From: an uncultured Eisenbergiella sp.
Lineage (GTDB): Bacteria > Bacillota > Clostridia > Lachnospirales > Lachnospiraceae
Direction of reading: 5' to 3'
Assembly: GCA_948960675.1 (NCBI GenBank)
Contig: CARDPF010000031.1
Span: forward strand, 1 to 17,429
Length of the DNA: 17,429 bases
Part shown: positions 8,484-15,533 of the stretch, one piece after another
Numbering within the stretch: position 1 is the stretch's first letter
Layout: each line of letters begins with the position of its first letter
Program-made: the position numbers and the translations under genes
The notes under the pieces: generated by a model
Database searches by the model: none
What the model saw: the letters and a program-made list of their open reading frames with translations, nothing else
What the model was told of the DNA's origin: nothing

Positions 8484-8520
8484 AAATGATTCCTCCTTTT
8501 GCCGTTCACAATTTAGTCAC

Positions 8521-8557
8521 AATAGTTTCAACTGAAACTGTTTCAATTGAAACTATT
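8521..8557. promoter_or_regulatory. tandem-dyad operator upstream of ftsH (candidate MarR site)
   Basis: Two near-identical 14-bp palindromes lie in tandem: GTTTCAACTGAAAC (8525-8538) and GTTTCAATTGAAAC (8540-8553), with a period of 15 bases. The whole block is itself flanked by an 11-bp inverted repeat, AATAGTTTCAA (8521-8531) and TTGAAACTATT (8547-8557). The site abuts and overlaps the predicted ftsH promoter. Palindromes of this size are typical MarR-family operators, and the operon encodes a MarR protein, so autoregulation is the simplest reading. Confidence 0.75.
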
Positions 8558-8582
8558 ATCCCACTTTTTTTGGAAAATACAA
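8555..8582 (-). promoter_or_regulatory. putative promoter of the ftsH-marR-tauE operon
   Basis: On the minus strand a -35-like TTGTAT (8577-8582) and a -10 GATAAT (8555-8560) are 16 bases apart. The -10 runs into the outer arm of the dyad array, so a bound regulator would block RNA polymerase. An alternative pairing uses TTGAAA within the array as -35 and TATTGT as -10. Confidence 0.5.
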
Positions 8583-8659
8583 TTAAGTAGAAAGAAAAAA
8601 TACTAAAAAAAGAATAAAGCCAGCTTCCTGCTGTAAAAATAAAAAATGTAAAAAAGTAC

Positions 8660-8688
8660 TTGCAAAATCAAACGGAATGTAATATAAT
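8660..8688 (+). promoter_or_regulatory. promoter of the tRNA-Lys gene
   Basis: TTGCAA (8660-8665) and a perfect TATAAT (8683-8688) are separated by exactly 17 bases, about 32 bases before the mature tRNA 5' end. Confidence 0.8.
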
Positions 8689-8720
8689 AATCCTTGCGTT
8701 GAGAAAGCAATGCAGGACAT

Positions 8721-8793
8721 GCACCGCTAGCTCAGTTGGTAGAGCACCTGACTCTTAATCAGGGTGTCCAGGGTTCGAGCCCCTGGCGGTGCA
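8721..8793 (+). tRNA. tRNA-Lys (anticodon CUU)
   Basis: A full 73-base cloverleaf: 7-bp acceptor stem GCACCGC/GCGGTGC with discriminator A, a D arm with GCTC/GAGC and loop AGTTGGTA, an anticodon arm CCTGA/TCAGG with loop CTCTTAA (anticodon CTT), a 5-base variable loop, and a T arm CAGGG/CCCTG with loop TTCGAGC. The 3' CCA is not encoded and must be added. It reads AAG lysine codons. Confidence 0.97.
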
Positions 8794-8797
8794 CTGA

Positions 8798-8844
8798 AGT
8801 GCCATTTTTGAGGACGTATGAGCCTTGGGGATGGTGCTTTTTTT
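8798..8844 (+). terminator. intrinsic terminator after tRNA-Lys
   Basis: AGTGCCAT (8798-8805) pairs with ATGGTGCT (8831-8838), including two G-U pairs, with a loop of about 25 bases. It is followed by a run of seven T (8838-8844). It lies directly behind the tRNA. Confidence 0.65.
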
Positions 8845-9031
8845 GTGGGCGGGCAAGCCAGTATGGACAAGAAGGGCGGCAGCCTGGATTGTGAATACCG
8901 GCGGCAACTGTGGAGCGCGTAAGCGCTTAGCAACCGGCTTTCATGCATAGTGGCGCGCCGGCAATGGCGCATGCCCTTCATGGTTTCCATGATTTGTGTG
9001 TCCGTAAAAAAGCGGCGGAACGGGAGGAAAA
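8845..9031. other. GC-rich intergenic block with hairpins, possible dispersed repeat remnant
   Basis: Between the tRNA terminator and tatD lies a GC-rich stretch unlike the AT-rich intergenic DNA nearby. It contains a perfect hairpin AGCGC-GTAA-GCGCT (8914-8927), several CCGG/GCGC-rich half-repeats around 8898-8962, and GCATGCCCTTCAT (8969-8981), a 13-mer that recurs exactly at 13619-13631 in another hairpin-rich intergenic block. No coding gene is supported. The last bases hold the tatD ribosome binding site (GGGAGG). Confidence 0.4.
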
Positions 9032-9835
9032 ATGATATTTGAAAGTCATGCACATTATGATGATGAAGCGTTTGACAGTGACCGGGAGTCACTTTTGTCA
9101 AGTTTAAGGGAAAACGGAATCGGCTATGTGGTGAATGTGGCTGCCAGTCTGGAGACGGTGCGGACGACGCAGGAATTGGCGCAAAAATGGGATTTTGTAT
9201 ACGGTGCGTTGGGTATACATCCTTCGGAGACGGGAAGCCTCAACGAAGGGACATTTGGATGGCTTATACAGCAGTTGAAAGCCCCAAAGGTTGTTGCGGT
9301 GGGGGAGATTGGGCTGGATTATTACTGGGATAAGGAAGAGGGGATCCGCATGCGGCAAAAGGAATGGTTTGCCAGACAGCTTGCAATGGCAAAGCAAAGC
9401 GGGCTTCCGGTGATCATTCATTCCCGGGACGCGGCGAAGGACACGAGGGATGTGATGGCGGCACAGCGGGCAGGGGAACTAAGGGGAGTCATACACTGCT
9501 TTTCCTATACCAAGGAGACTGCAAGGGAATTTTTGGAGTGGGATTATTATTTTGGGATTGGCGGCGTAATTACTTTCAAAAATGCGAAAAAGCTCCGGGA
9601 GGCGGTGGAATATATTCCGATGGACCGGATTCTGTTGGAAACGGACTGTCCGTATCTGGCCCCGGATCCGTACCGGGGAAAGCGCAATTCTTCTTTGTAT
9701 CTGCCATATATCATAGAGGCGGTGGCGCAGATAAAGGGGATTGACAAAGAGGAAGTGATCGGAAGAACCTGCCAAAATGCGAAGGAACTGTTTGGCATAC
9801 ACGAAAACGGCGTAACCCCAAACAACGGGATATAA
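9032..9835 (+). CDS. tatD: TatD-family metal-dependent hydrolase / DNase
   Basis: Cytoplasmic TIM-barrel metalloenzyme of the TatD family; characterised members act as 3'-5' exonucleases or DNases, and some may release D-amino acids from tRNA. Metal ligands and catalytic residues are in the expected order: H6 and H8 (ESHAHYD), E92 (GEIGLDYY), H130 (PVIIHSRDA), H155 (GVIHCFSY) and D205 (LLETDCPYLAP). Length (267) is typical. The start has a GGGAGG site 5-6 bases upstream. It is followed after 43 bases by rsmA, the same pairing seen in many Firmicutes genomes (tatD near rnmV/ksgA); here the intervening rnmV primase-like gene is absent. Confidence 0.93.
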   Translation: MIFESHAHYDDEAFDSDRESLLSSLRENGIGYVVNVAASLETVRTTQELAQKWDFVYGALGIHPSETGSLNEGTFGWLIQQLKAPKVVAVGEIGLDYYWDKEEGIRMRQKEWFARQLAMAKQSGLPVIIHSRDAAKDTRDVMAAQRAGELRGVIHCFSYTKETAREFLEWDYYFGIGGVITFKNAKKLREAVEYIPMDRILLETDCPYLAPDPYRGKRNSSLYLPYIIEAVAQIKGIDKEEVIGRTCQNAKELFGIHENGVTPNNGI

Positions 9836-9878
9836 AAAGCAAGCCGGTTCGCACAAAGAACGGCATAAGGGAGGCATG

Positions 9879-10757
9879 ATGGCGACTTTGGGAATACCGT
9901 CCAACACGGCTGCGGTACTGCAGAAATACCAGTTCCGTTTTCAGAAAAAATACGGACAGAATTTTTTGATAGACACCCATGTGTTGGAAAAGATCATCCG
10001 GGAGGCGCGGGTGGAAAAGGGGGATTGTGTGGTAGAGATCGGCCCCGGCATCGGAACCATGACCCAGTATTTGGCAGAAAGCGCCGGTCATGTGGTGGCG
10101 GTGGAGATAGACGGGGCCCTGCTGCCGATTTTGGAGGAAACGTTAGCCGCCTATGATAATGTGGAGGTAGTCCACGGGGATATTTTAAAATTGGATTTTT
10201 GCAGTCTGGTGGAGGAAAAAAACGGGGGCAGGCCGGTAAAGGTGGTGGCGAACCTTCCTTATTACATTACGACGCCGATTGTGATGGGGCTGTTTGAGAG
10301 TGGGGCCCCTTTGGACTCCGTTACGGTGATGGTGCAAAAAGAGGTGGCGCAACGCATGCAGGCAGGACCCGGGACGAAGGATTACGGAGCCCTGTCGCTG
10401 GCGGTGCAGTACTATGCAAGGGCGGAGGTGGTGGCGAATGTGCCGCCGAACTGCTTTATGCCAAGACCCGGTGTGGGGAGTGCGGTGATCCGGCTGACGC
10501 GTTATAAAGAACCGCCGGTTCATGTGCAGGACGAAAAGCTTTTGTTTGGCCTTATAAGGGCCTCCTTTAACCAACGGCGGAAAATGCTGGTAAACAGTGT
10601 TGGCAATGCGCCGGGATTATCGGTGGGAAAAGAAGAGGCGCGCCGTGCCCTGCTTTCCATGGGCCTGTCCGATGCAATCCGGGGCGAAGCCATGACGCTG
10701 GCGCAGTTTGCACAGCTGTCGGATTTGCTATCGAAGGGAGAGACAGAAGGAAAATGA
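9879..10757 (+). CDS. rsmA: 16S rRNA (adenine1518-N6/adenine1519-N6) dimethyltransferase RsmA/KsgA
   Basis: Rossmann-fold methyltransferase that dimethylates two adjacent adenines in helix 45 of 16S rRNA late in small-subunit assembly, using S-adenosylmethionine. Seen: FQKKYGQNFLID near the N-terminus, the SAM loop EIGPGIGT (53-60), an acidic residue in VAVEID, GDIL (100-103) and the catalytic NLPY (125-128). The C-terminal helical domain contains FNQRRKML, also typical. Two ATGs overlap (9876 and 9879); I choose 9879 because AAGGGAGG ends 4 bases before it, whereas only 1 base separates it from 9876. Loss of this enzyme gives kasugamycin resistance in other bacteria. Downstream the next ORF overlaps by 4 bases. 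Confidence 0.95.
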   Translation: MATLGIPSNTAAVLQKYQFRFQKKYGQNFLIDTHVLEKIIREARVEKGDCVVEIGPGIGTMTQYLAESAGHVVAVEIDGALLPILEETLAAYDNVEVVHGDILKLDFCSLVEEKNGGRPVKVVANLPYYITTPIVMGLFESGAPLDSVTVMVQKEVAQRMQAGPGTKDYGALSLAVQYYARAEVVANVPPNCFMPRPGVGSAVIRLTRYKEPPVHVQDEKLLFGLIRASFNQRRKMLVNSVGNAPGLSVGKEEARRALLSMGLSDAIRGEAMTLAQFAQLSDLLSKGETEGK

Positions 10758-11311
10758 CGCCGGTAGAGAAATTGCAGTTTAAGAATGCTGCCTTACGGAT
10801 CCTGCATGCACCGGGAGGCCCCCTGTCTTTGGGGAGGGCAACAGACCAGACAGGAGGCGGACGGACCAATTTGCCGCCCCTGGAAATGACGCTTGTGTTC
10901 GACGGGATGCTGGGGAAGGAAGAGGCAGAAGCGACGGGGGCGGATGTCATTGCCACATTGAAAAACGCCCATGAAATTTTCCGGAATGTGCGCTGTAATG
11001 TGGTGTGGTGGCGTTCCGATCAGGAGATTGTCCACGAAGTGATGGCAACGTCCGTCATACAGATGGGGCGCTGTTTTGCAGATTGGGCAAGACGGGAGGA
11101 AAGAAAACGTCCGGAAATTTTGTTTGCGGATTTGAAAAAATTTGAAGCGCGGTCACGGCTTGTGATTGTCGCAGCCAGGCCCGGATATGGAGTGGAGGAG
11201 GAAGATCTTTTACGGGAAAGCCTGAATCCTTTTTTGTACCGTAGGCTGCTTTGGATGGAAAACCAGAGGGCGGAGAAAATTTGGGGGCCCTCCGGCAGGA
11301 TCGACCGGTAA
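10754..11311 (+). CDS. conserved-context protein of unknown function, coupled to rsmA
   Basis: I do not recognise this 185-residue protein. It starts with the ATGA overlap of the rsmA stop, with an AGAAGGAAA site, so translation is coupled and it is probably co-transcribed with tatD and rsmA. It has no signal peptide or membrane segment and looks soluble. Features: PLEMTLVFDGMLG around residues 40-53, an alpha/beta-like stretch with VRCNVVWWRSDQEI (about 78-91), an Arg/Lys/Glu-rich helix near 107-115, a beta-strand-like SRLVIVAARPGYG (about 132-144) and a charged end. The alternation of hydrophobic strands and helices could fit a small Rossmann- or VWA-like fold, but no metal-site motif is present, so this is a guess. 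Confidence 0.7.
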   Translation: MTPVEKLQFKNAALRILHAPGGPLSLGRATDQTGGGRTNLPPLEMTLVFDGMLGKEEAEATGADVIATLKNAHEIFRNVRCNVVWWRSDQEIVHEVMATSVIQMGRCFADWARREERKRPEILFADLKKFEARSRLVIVAARPGYGVEEEDLLRESLNPFLYRRLLWMENQRAEKIWGPSGRIDR

Positions 11312-11372
11312 AAAGTAGGGGAAAATATATCCACAAATCCAGAAATCTTCTCTATTTTTTTGCACAACGAAA

Positions 11373-11420
11373 GGGAGCATCGCTCCATAACTGACTAATC
11401 AGCTATTTTGCGACACTCCC
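11373..11420 (-). terminator. long imperfect stem-loop, candidate terminator of the minus-strand membrane-protein gene
   Basis: On the minus strand GGGAGTGTCGC pairs with GCGATGCTCCC (11 bp, two G-U pairs), and an inner ATAGCTGA/TCAGTTAT stem closes a TTAG loop, with symmetrical 3-base internal loops. On the plus strand the G-U positions become A-C mismatches, so the structure is favoured in the minus-strand transcript. The trailing run is only TTTCGTT, so termination would be weak. Confidence 0.45.
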
Positions 11421-11428
11421 CTTCAGCC

Positions 11429-11449
11429 GGTCTTGGAAAGACCATTTTT
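11429..11449 (+). terminator. intrinsic terminator of the tatD-rsmA-unknown operon
   Basis: GGTCTT (11429-11434) pairs with AAGACC (11438-11443) around a 3-base loop and is followed by ATTTTT (11444-11449). The stem is short (6 bp), so strength is uncertain. Confidence 0.55.
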
Positions 11450-11457
11450 GTGGAAGG

Positions 11458-12444
11458 TTATTCGATATTGGCGCGTACGCTGGAGACAGGGGCGATCTTT
11501 TGGAAATCCTGTCTGCCGCTGCCGGCCTTCAAGGCCTGCCGGACGGTTCCCCAGGCACCCACCGCCATCAGGATATAGCCGATGGCCAGATCGCCAATGA
11601 CGGCCGCCTTGATATCCGGCTCTTCCAGGAAGGAAGGGGCGCTGCGGAACGCGTCAAAAAATGTGATGTCATAGTAGTCTATGTATGCGTTATAAATTTC
11701 AATACTCAAACTGGTCTGTTCCGCAACAAGTACCATGAGCACGGAAATGATACAGCTGATCACGATCCCTTTGGTATTGAGTTTTCCGCCCAGCATTTCA
11801 TAGCCTTTCAAAGCACAGATGACCATGACGGCCCCGGCGATGGCGGATATGTAGCCAAGCTGGTAAATGAGAACCCACAAAATGACGCCCAGAAGGGAGC
11901 CTAAAAATGCGCCGACGATGCCGCCGATTACGTTTCCGCTTCCCTCCTTGGCTTTCCGGTTTACATTCTGCCGTATGCGGTCGGCGACGTTGGCATAACA
12001 GGAAGGGCAGAGCACATGGCTGACCCCGTCCGCCTGGTATAAGGAAAGATCATAGGGGGTTTCACACTGTTCGCAGCTTAAGGTAAGCCCACTGTTTGCG
12101 CAGTACTCTGAGATTTCTTTTAAAAAGTCATCCAGACAGGGAACGTAATTTTTCCCCCATTGAAAACCAAGACCTTGAAATTCCGCTGTGATCCGCCCGT
12201 TTCCATATGTCGCGGACTGCAAATATTTAAATTTGGAAGTGCACTGGTTTAAATATCCGGAAATGTCAGGAAGCGTGCTGGAAGGCCCGGGTTTTACCCA
12301 AATTTGCACCGTATGGCGTGCAGGGGTAGTGGGATCCTGATGGATGGCCAGAAAAACACCCCCGAAATTTCCGTAAGCGAGGCCGTTTCTTTCTGCCACC
12401 GTCAGGCCTTTTTCCTGCACATATTTTTTGACTTTCTTGTACAT
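11458..12444 (-). CDS. zinc-ribbon plus multi-pass membrane protein of unknown function
   Basis: Unrecognised 328-residue protein in two parts. The N-terminal half (about 1-160) is soluble and ends in a four-cysteine zinc ribbon, C124-x2-C127...C146-x2-C149 (SCEQCETP and LCPSCYAN). The second half has about four hydrophobic segments: 171-195 (glycine-rich), 199-214, 226-242 and 287-303. With the ribbon directly before the first helix, the N-terminal domain is probably cytoplasmic. Such layouts are common among uncharacterised Firmicutes membrane proteins. The start is strongly supported by a repeated GGAGGAGGA site 4-8 bases upstream and a good promoter 30-60 bases away. It is monocistronic. 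Confidence 0.8.
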   Translation of the reverse strand: MYKKVKKYVQEKGLTVAERNGLAYGNFGGVFLAIHQDPTTPARHTVQIWVKPGPSSTLPDISGYLNQCTSKFKYLQSATYGNGRITAEFQGLGFQWGKNYVPCLDDFLKEISEYCANSGLTLSCEQCETPYDLSLYQADGVSHVLCPSCYANVADRIRQNVNRKAKEGSGNVIGGIVGAFLGSLLGVILWVLIYQLGYISAIAGAVMVICALKGYEMLGGKLNTKGIVISCIISVLMVLVAEQTSLSIEIYNAYIDYYDITFFDAFRSAPSFLEEPDIKAAVIGDLAIGYILMAVGAWGTVRQALKAGSGRQDFQKIAPVSSVRANIE

Positions 12445-12476
12445 CTTCTCCTCCTCCTAAGATTTGATATAGTAAC

Positions 12477-12504
12477 AGTATACAACAAATTGTGAAAATG
12501 TGAA
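12477..12504 (-). promoter_or_regulatory. promoter of the zinc-ribbon membrane-protein gene
   Basis: Minus-strand TTCACA (12499-12504) and TATACT (12477-12482) are separated by 16 bases, each one base from consensus. The expected start near 12470 gives a leader of about 25 bases that just covers the ribosome binding site. Confidence 0.7.
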
Positions 12505-12644
12505 GTGCTAATTTCTGTCTGAGGCGTGTTTACTGATATCCGTGTCTGTCTTGCGGGAACCTTTCTTCTGTGCTAAGCTAAAAGAAAATGGCCAGGGGAA
12601 TCGAAAGGAAGTTGGTTTTGGGACAGGGAAGGCAGGGCAGGGGT

Positions 12645-13562
12645 ATGGAATATGTTCCGGCAAAGACAATTGTGACAAAAACAAAGTCATCGGACTGGTT
12701 CGGCATTGACTATAATATGAATATTTACCGGGGCTGTTGCCATGGCTGCATCTATTGCGACAGCCGCAGCGAGTGTTACCGCATCGACCGTTTTGATACC
12801 GTGCGGGCCAAGGAGAACGCGCTGCCCATTATCCGGGATGATTTGCGCCGCAAGGTGAAAAAGGGGGTGGTGGGAACCGGATCCATGAGCGATCCGTACA
12901 ATCCGTTTGAAAGGGAACTGGAATTGACAAGGCATGCGCTGGAGTTGGTGGACGCTTTTGGATTTGGGGCCGCGATTGCCACCAAGAGCGACCTGATTGT
13001 ACGGGACATGGATATATTGGGACAGATCAGGGAGCATTCCCCTGTCCTGTGTAAAATTACGGTGACAACCACGGACGAAGCGCTGGCGCAAAAAATAGAA
13101 TCCGGTGCGCCGTCGCCCAAAAGAAGGTTGGAAGCGGTGGCCGCATTGCGCAAAAACGGGATCTTTGCCGGAATCTTGCTGATGCCCGTGCTGCCTTTTT
13201 TGGAGGATTCCCTCACAAATGTGCTGGGGGTGGTGGAGGCAGCCCACAGCGTGGGCGCGAATTTTATTTACCCGGCGTTTGGCATGACGCTGCGGACGAA
13301 CCAGCGGGTTTGGTATTTTGAGAAACTGCAAGCCCTTTTTGGGGATAAGGATTATCCGGCACAATACCGGCAGACGTTTGGAAGCCAGTACCAGTGCACC
13401 AGTCCGAACGCCCGGAAGCTGTGGACAGCTTTTTCACGGAAATGCGAGGAATATCATATTTTATACCGGATGAAGGATATTGTGCATGCTTATAAGGGAA
13501 GTTACACCGACGGGCAGCTGGATTTGTTTTCTTGCTATGAAAGTTCCAAAACCTACAAGTAG
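12645..13562 (+). CDS. radical SAM protein (SPL-like / Rv2578c-type family)
   Basis: Radical S-adenosylmethionine enzyme with the iron-sulfur motif C31-x3-C35-x2-C38 within NIYRGCCHGCIYCDSRS. It continues with VGTGSMSDPYNPFE and ATKSDLIVRD, typical of the SPL-related radical SAM group found widely in Firmicutes; members are mostly uncharacterised, so the substrate is unknown. I place the start at ATG 12645 because family proteins as I know them begin M-x-Y-I/V-P-A-K-T-I and a purine-rich GGCAGGGG precedes it. An in-frame ATG at 12588 would add 19 Arg/Gly-rich residues but lies where transcription may begin. Cytoplasmic, oxygen-sensitive. It is monocistronic and convergent with the VNGN-repeat gene across a structured gap. 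Confidence 0.85.
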   Translation: MEYVPAKTIVTKTKSSDWFGIDYNMNIYRGCCHGCIYCDSRSECYRIDRFDTVRAKENALPIIRDDLRRKVKKGVVGTGSMSDPYNPFERELELTRHALELVDAFGFGAAIATKSDLIVRDMDILGQIREHSPVLCKITVTTTDEALAQKIESGAPSPKRRLEAVAALRKNGIFAGILLMPVLPFLEDSLTNVLGVVEAAHSVGANFIYPAFGMTLRTNQRVWYFEKLQALFGDKDYPAQYRQTFGSQYQCTSPNARKLWTAFSRKCEEYHILYRMKDIVHAYKGSYTDGQLDLFSCYESSKTYK

Positions 13563-13751
13563 GACTGCGCACCTGCTGCGCAGTCCGTGCACGCACCCTG
13601 CGGCAGGGCCGCATGTGTGCATGCCCTTCATAGGAAACTCCCTTTCATATATGGTGGCGTTGCCAAAAAGCGGCATGGGGGTTTTCTATGAAAGCAGAAC
13701 CCTGCCCAACTGGCAGGGTTCTGTCCGGTTTCCCAAGGGGAAACACACGCG
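13562..13751. other. convergent intergenic region with three or more hairpins
   Basis: This gap holds stacked inverted repeats: GGACTGCGCA/TGCGCAGTCC with a 5-base loop (13562-13586), a GC-rich CCCTG-CGG-CAGGG element (near 13597-13609), CAGAACCCTGCC/GGCAGGGTTCTG with a 5-base loop (13695-13723) and GTTTCCC/GGGAAAC (near 13729-13745). None has a clear T-run on the plus strand; the 12-bp stem is followed by CTTTC on the minus strand. They probably act together as a bidirectional terminator. The segment 13619-13631 matches 8969-8981 exactly. Confidence 0.6.
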
Positions 13752-14978
13752 TTACAGGTTGTAAGAATCCGAGTTCACAATGCGGGAGTGTAGCAGGTCG
13801 CCTAAAAGACCAATAATGGAGGGGGCCCCCTGTGTTTCTTCGCCGTCCTGGATAACGGCGACGTTTTGGGAAGCCGTTTCCACGGCGCTGCGCTGCGCAG
13901 GGCTGCATTGTACGCTGGCGCAGTTCTCCAGCCGCAGCTTCTCCAGAATCTGGTCTGTGGTCACGGTGTCATGGATGCTGACGCTGGCACAGTTGCGGCA
14001 GACAAGCCCATCGGGAGATGCGTCCAGAACAAAGGAGTCAATTTTGGCATGCATTTTGTTTTCAATGACCCTCACATTGGTCTGCGTGTCGGCGATTATG
14101 CACAGTTCCTGATACTGTGCCGGAATTTTCCGGAAAGCCTCCAGCTGTTCCTCATACAGGTTTACGTTGCCGTCCACATGCAGCTTTTCGATTTGGGAGA
14201 GCAGGGAAAGGCTATCCTTTTGCAGGGTGAGATGGCCGTAAATATAAAGATTTTTACCGTATTTGGCAAGCAGGGATTCGGTAAGCTCTGCATCGCCGTC
14301 CACAAAGGTAAGTCCGGAGGGGATTACCGTAAGCGCTACATTTTCGTCAACCATGGAAACGGCGGCTTCCAGATATTTTTGTGCCACGACAAAGCGGTTT
14401 GTTTTAAAACGGACGTTTTTATCAAGGAGTGGCCGGATATCCGTGTCCCCATCGGTCAAAAGAACCGTGTCTTTTGCATAGTAGCGCCCGTTCTGGCGGG
14501 TGCGCATCGGGAAATACCGGTCGATGACAAAATGGGACGGCATGACGATACAGTCGCCCGGATAGCAGTTCAAATTCCCGTTGAGGGAAAGCATGCTCAA
14601 ATAGGGATTTAAGCTGTCCGGACAGGTTACATTGCCGTTGACGTGGATGCTGCGGATGCTTTTGAGAACCTCCTGGGTGTCCGGGGCGATGGTGAGATTG
14701 CCGTTGACACAGATGACGGTGTTGGGGGCGACGGGGGTATTTCCGCTAATTTCGTAATTTCCGTTTTGGGAGATCAGATTGATGTCCTCGTCCAGTTCCA
14801 TGGTCTCGTCGATATTGGATACGATGGGAAGCTTGTTGAGGATGGATTTGCTGCGTTCGTCTACCAAAAGCAGATCCGCGTTGAGGATGATTTTTTCATA
14901 GGAGGCCCAATCCTCCTCCTTGATTTTGCGCGCGTCGCACACGTTACAGTTTAATACAAAATTTTTCTTTTCAAACAT
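13752..14978 (-). CDS. VNGN-repeat protein of unknown function, coupled to an ECF sigma factor
   Basis: Unrecognised 408-residue protein with no signal peptide or transmembrane segment. The central part has a degenerate repeat, hydrophobic-x-hydrophobic-N/D-G-N/D/H-hydrophobic-T: ICVNGNLT (89-96), IHVNGNVT (111-118), LSLNGNLN (130-137), LLTDGDTD (173-180), TFVDGDAE (224-231), LYIYGHLT (244-251) and LHVDGNVN (266-273). Repeats lie 19-22 residues apart where contiguous, suggesting a beta-solenoid or leucine-rich-repeat-like stack, broadly reminiscent of polymer-forming bactofilin-type folds. Cysteine pairs occur at C11-x2-C14 and C327-x2-C330. The start is 2 bases after the sigma factor stop, and its AAAGGAGA site is made of the last sigma codons, so translation is coupled. 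Confidence 0.75.
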   Translation of the reverse strand: MFEKKNFVLNCNVCDARKIKEEDWASYEKIILNADLLLVDERSKSILNKLPIVSNIDETMELDEDINLISQNGNYEISGNTPVAPNTVICVNGNLTIAPDTQEVLKSIRSIHVNGNVTCPDSLNPYLSMLSLNGNLNCYPGDCIVMPSHFVIDRYFPMRTRQNGRYYAKDTVLLTDGDTDIRPLLDKNVRFKTNRFVVAQKYLEAAVSMVDENVALTVIPSGLTFVDGDAELTESLLAKYGKNLYIYGHLTLQKDSLSLLSQIEKLHVDGNVNLYEEQLEAFRKIPAQYQELCIIADTQTNVRVIENKMHAKIDSFVLDASPDGLVCRNCASVSIHDTVTTDQILEKLRLENCASVQCSPAQRSAVETASQNVAVIQDGEETQGAPSIIGLLGDLLHSRIVNSDSYNL

Positions 14979-14980
14979 CG

Positions 14981-15442
14981 TTATTCTCCTTTCATGGTTT
15001 CCCGTAAATGTTTTCTGGCAGACGACAGCTTGGAACGGATGGTTCCGGGTGGCTGGCAGAAGATTTTTCCCAGTTCCGTCGCATTGTAGCCCTGCAGGTA
15101 GCGCATGGTAAACAGCATGCGTTCCTCGTCGGGCAGTGTGGACAAAAGCATCGCAAAATCGGATTTCAAAAATTCTGCCGTTTCTGCGGCCGCTTCCGGA
15201 ATCCGGTCCGTGACGGTTTCCCGGAAGCCGTGGCGGATTTTATCCACATACAGGTTTTTAACGGTGCGGTACATCCATGCCCGCCGCTGGCATTCATCCA
15301 ACCCGTTTAACAGGTCGGCGTGCAGCAGGGCGCGCAGGAATGCTTCCTGCACCAAATCCTCGGCCTGTGCGCGGTCGTGGGTCATGTACTGGCACCAGTC
15401 CGTCAGTTCCTTTTGGCATAAATGATACAATGCTTCGATCAT
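14981..15442 (-). CDS. ECF-type RNA polymerase sigma factor
   Basis: Small sigma-70 family factor with only regions 2 and 4, the ECF layout, 153 residues. Region 2: HDRAQAEDLVQEAFLRAL (core binding and -10 recognition) and RRAWMYRTVKNLYVDKIR. Region 4: LPDEERMLFTMRYLQGYNATELGKIF with the helix-turn-helix continuing to PPGTIRSKLSSARKHLRE. I place the start at ATG 15442, with GGGAGGGAG 5 bases upstream; an upstream in-frame ATG at 15574 would add 44 residues lacking domain similarity and would lie at the predicted transcription start. The next gene encodes the VNGN-repeat protein instead of a membrane anti-sigma factor. A CAACAC/CGTTTT promoter upstream suggests positive autoregulation. Confidence 0.9.
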   Translation of the reverse strand: MIEALYHLCQKELTDWCQYMTHDRAQAEDLVQEAFLRALLHADLLNGLDECQRRAWMYRTVKNLYVDKIRHGFRETVTDRIPEAAAETAEFLKSDFAMLLSTLPDEERMLFTMRYLQGYNATELGKIFCQPPGTIRSKLSSARKHLRETMKGE

Positions 15443-15533
15443 GGTCGCTCCCTCCCTTGCGCGCACGGCGCAGCGGAAAAAAGTCCCGGGCGGTGCGTTC
15501 CTGCCGTTTGTCCGTCGGCGTGTCATCTGCTGT

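Noticed and set aside
8794..9031. Integrated element attachment site at the 3' end of tRNA-Lys
   Set aside because: No integrase gene follows, and I found no repeat of the tRNA 3' end elsewhere in the window.
8727..9101. Minus-strand ORF of 124 codons covering tRNA-Lys and the 5' end of tatD
   Set aside because: It runs antisense over a confident tRNA and the tatD start, has no ribosome binding site of note and has Arg/His/Pro-rich composition typical of a shadow frame.
13866..14612. Plus-strand ORF of 248 codons opposite the VNGN-repeat gene
   Set aside because: The minus-strand frame has a ribosome binding site, operon coupling and repeating protein motifs, while this frame has none.
13752..14978. 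The VNGN repeats as a DNA-level tandem repeat or CRISPR-like array
   Set aside because: The repetition is only at protein level; the nucleotide sequences of the units diverge and there are no constant-length spacers.
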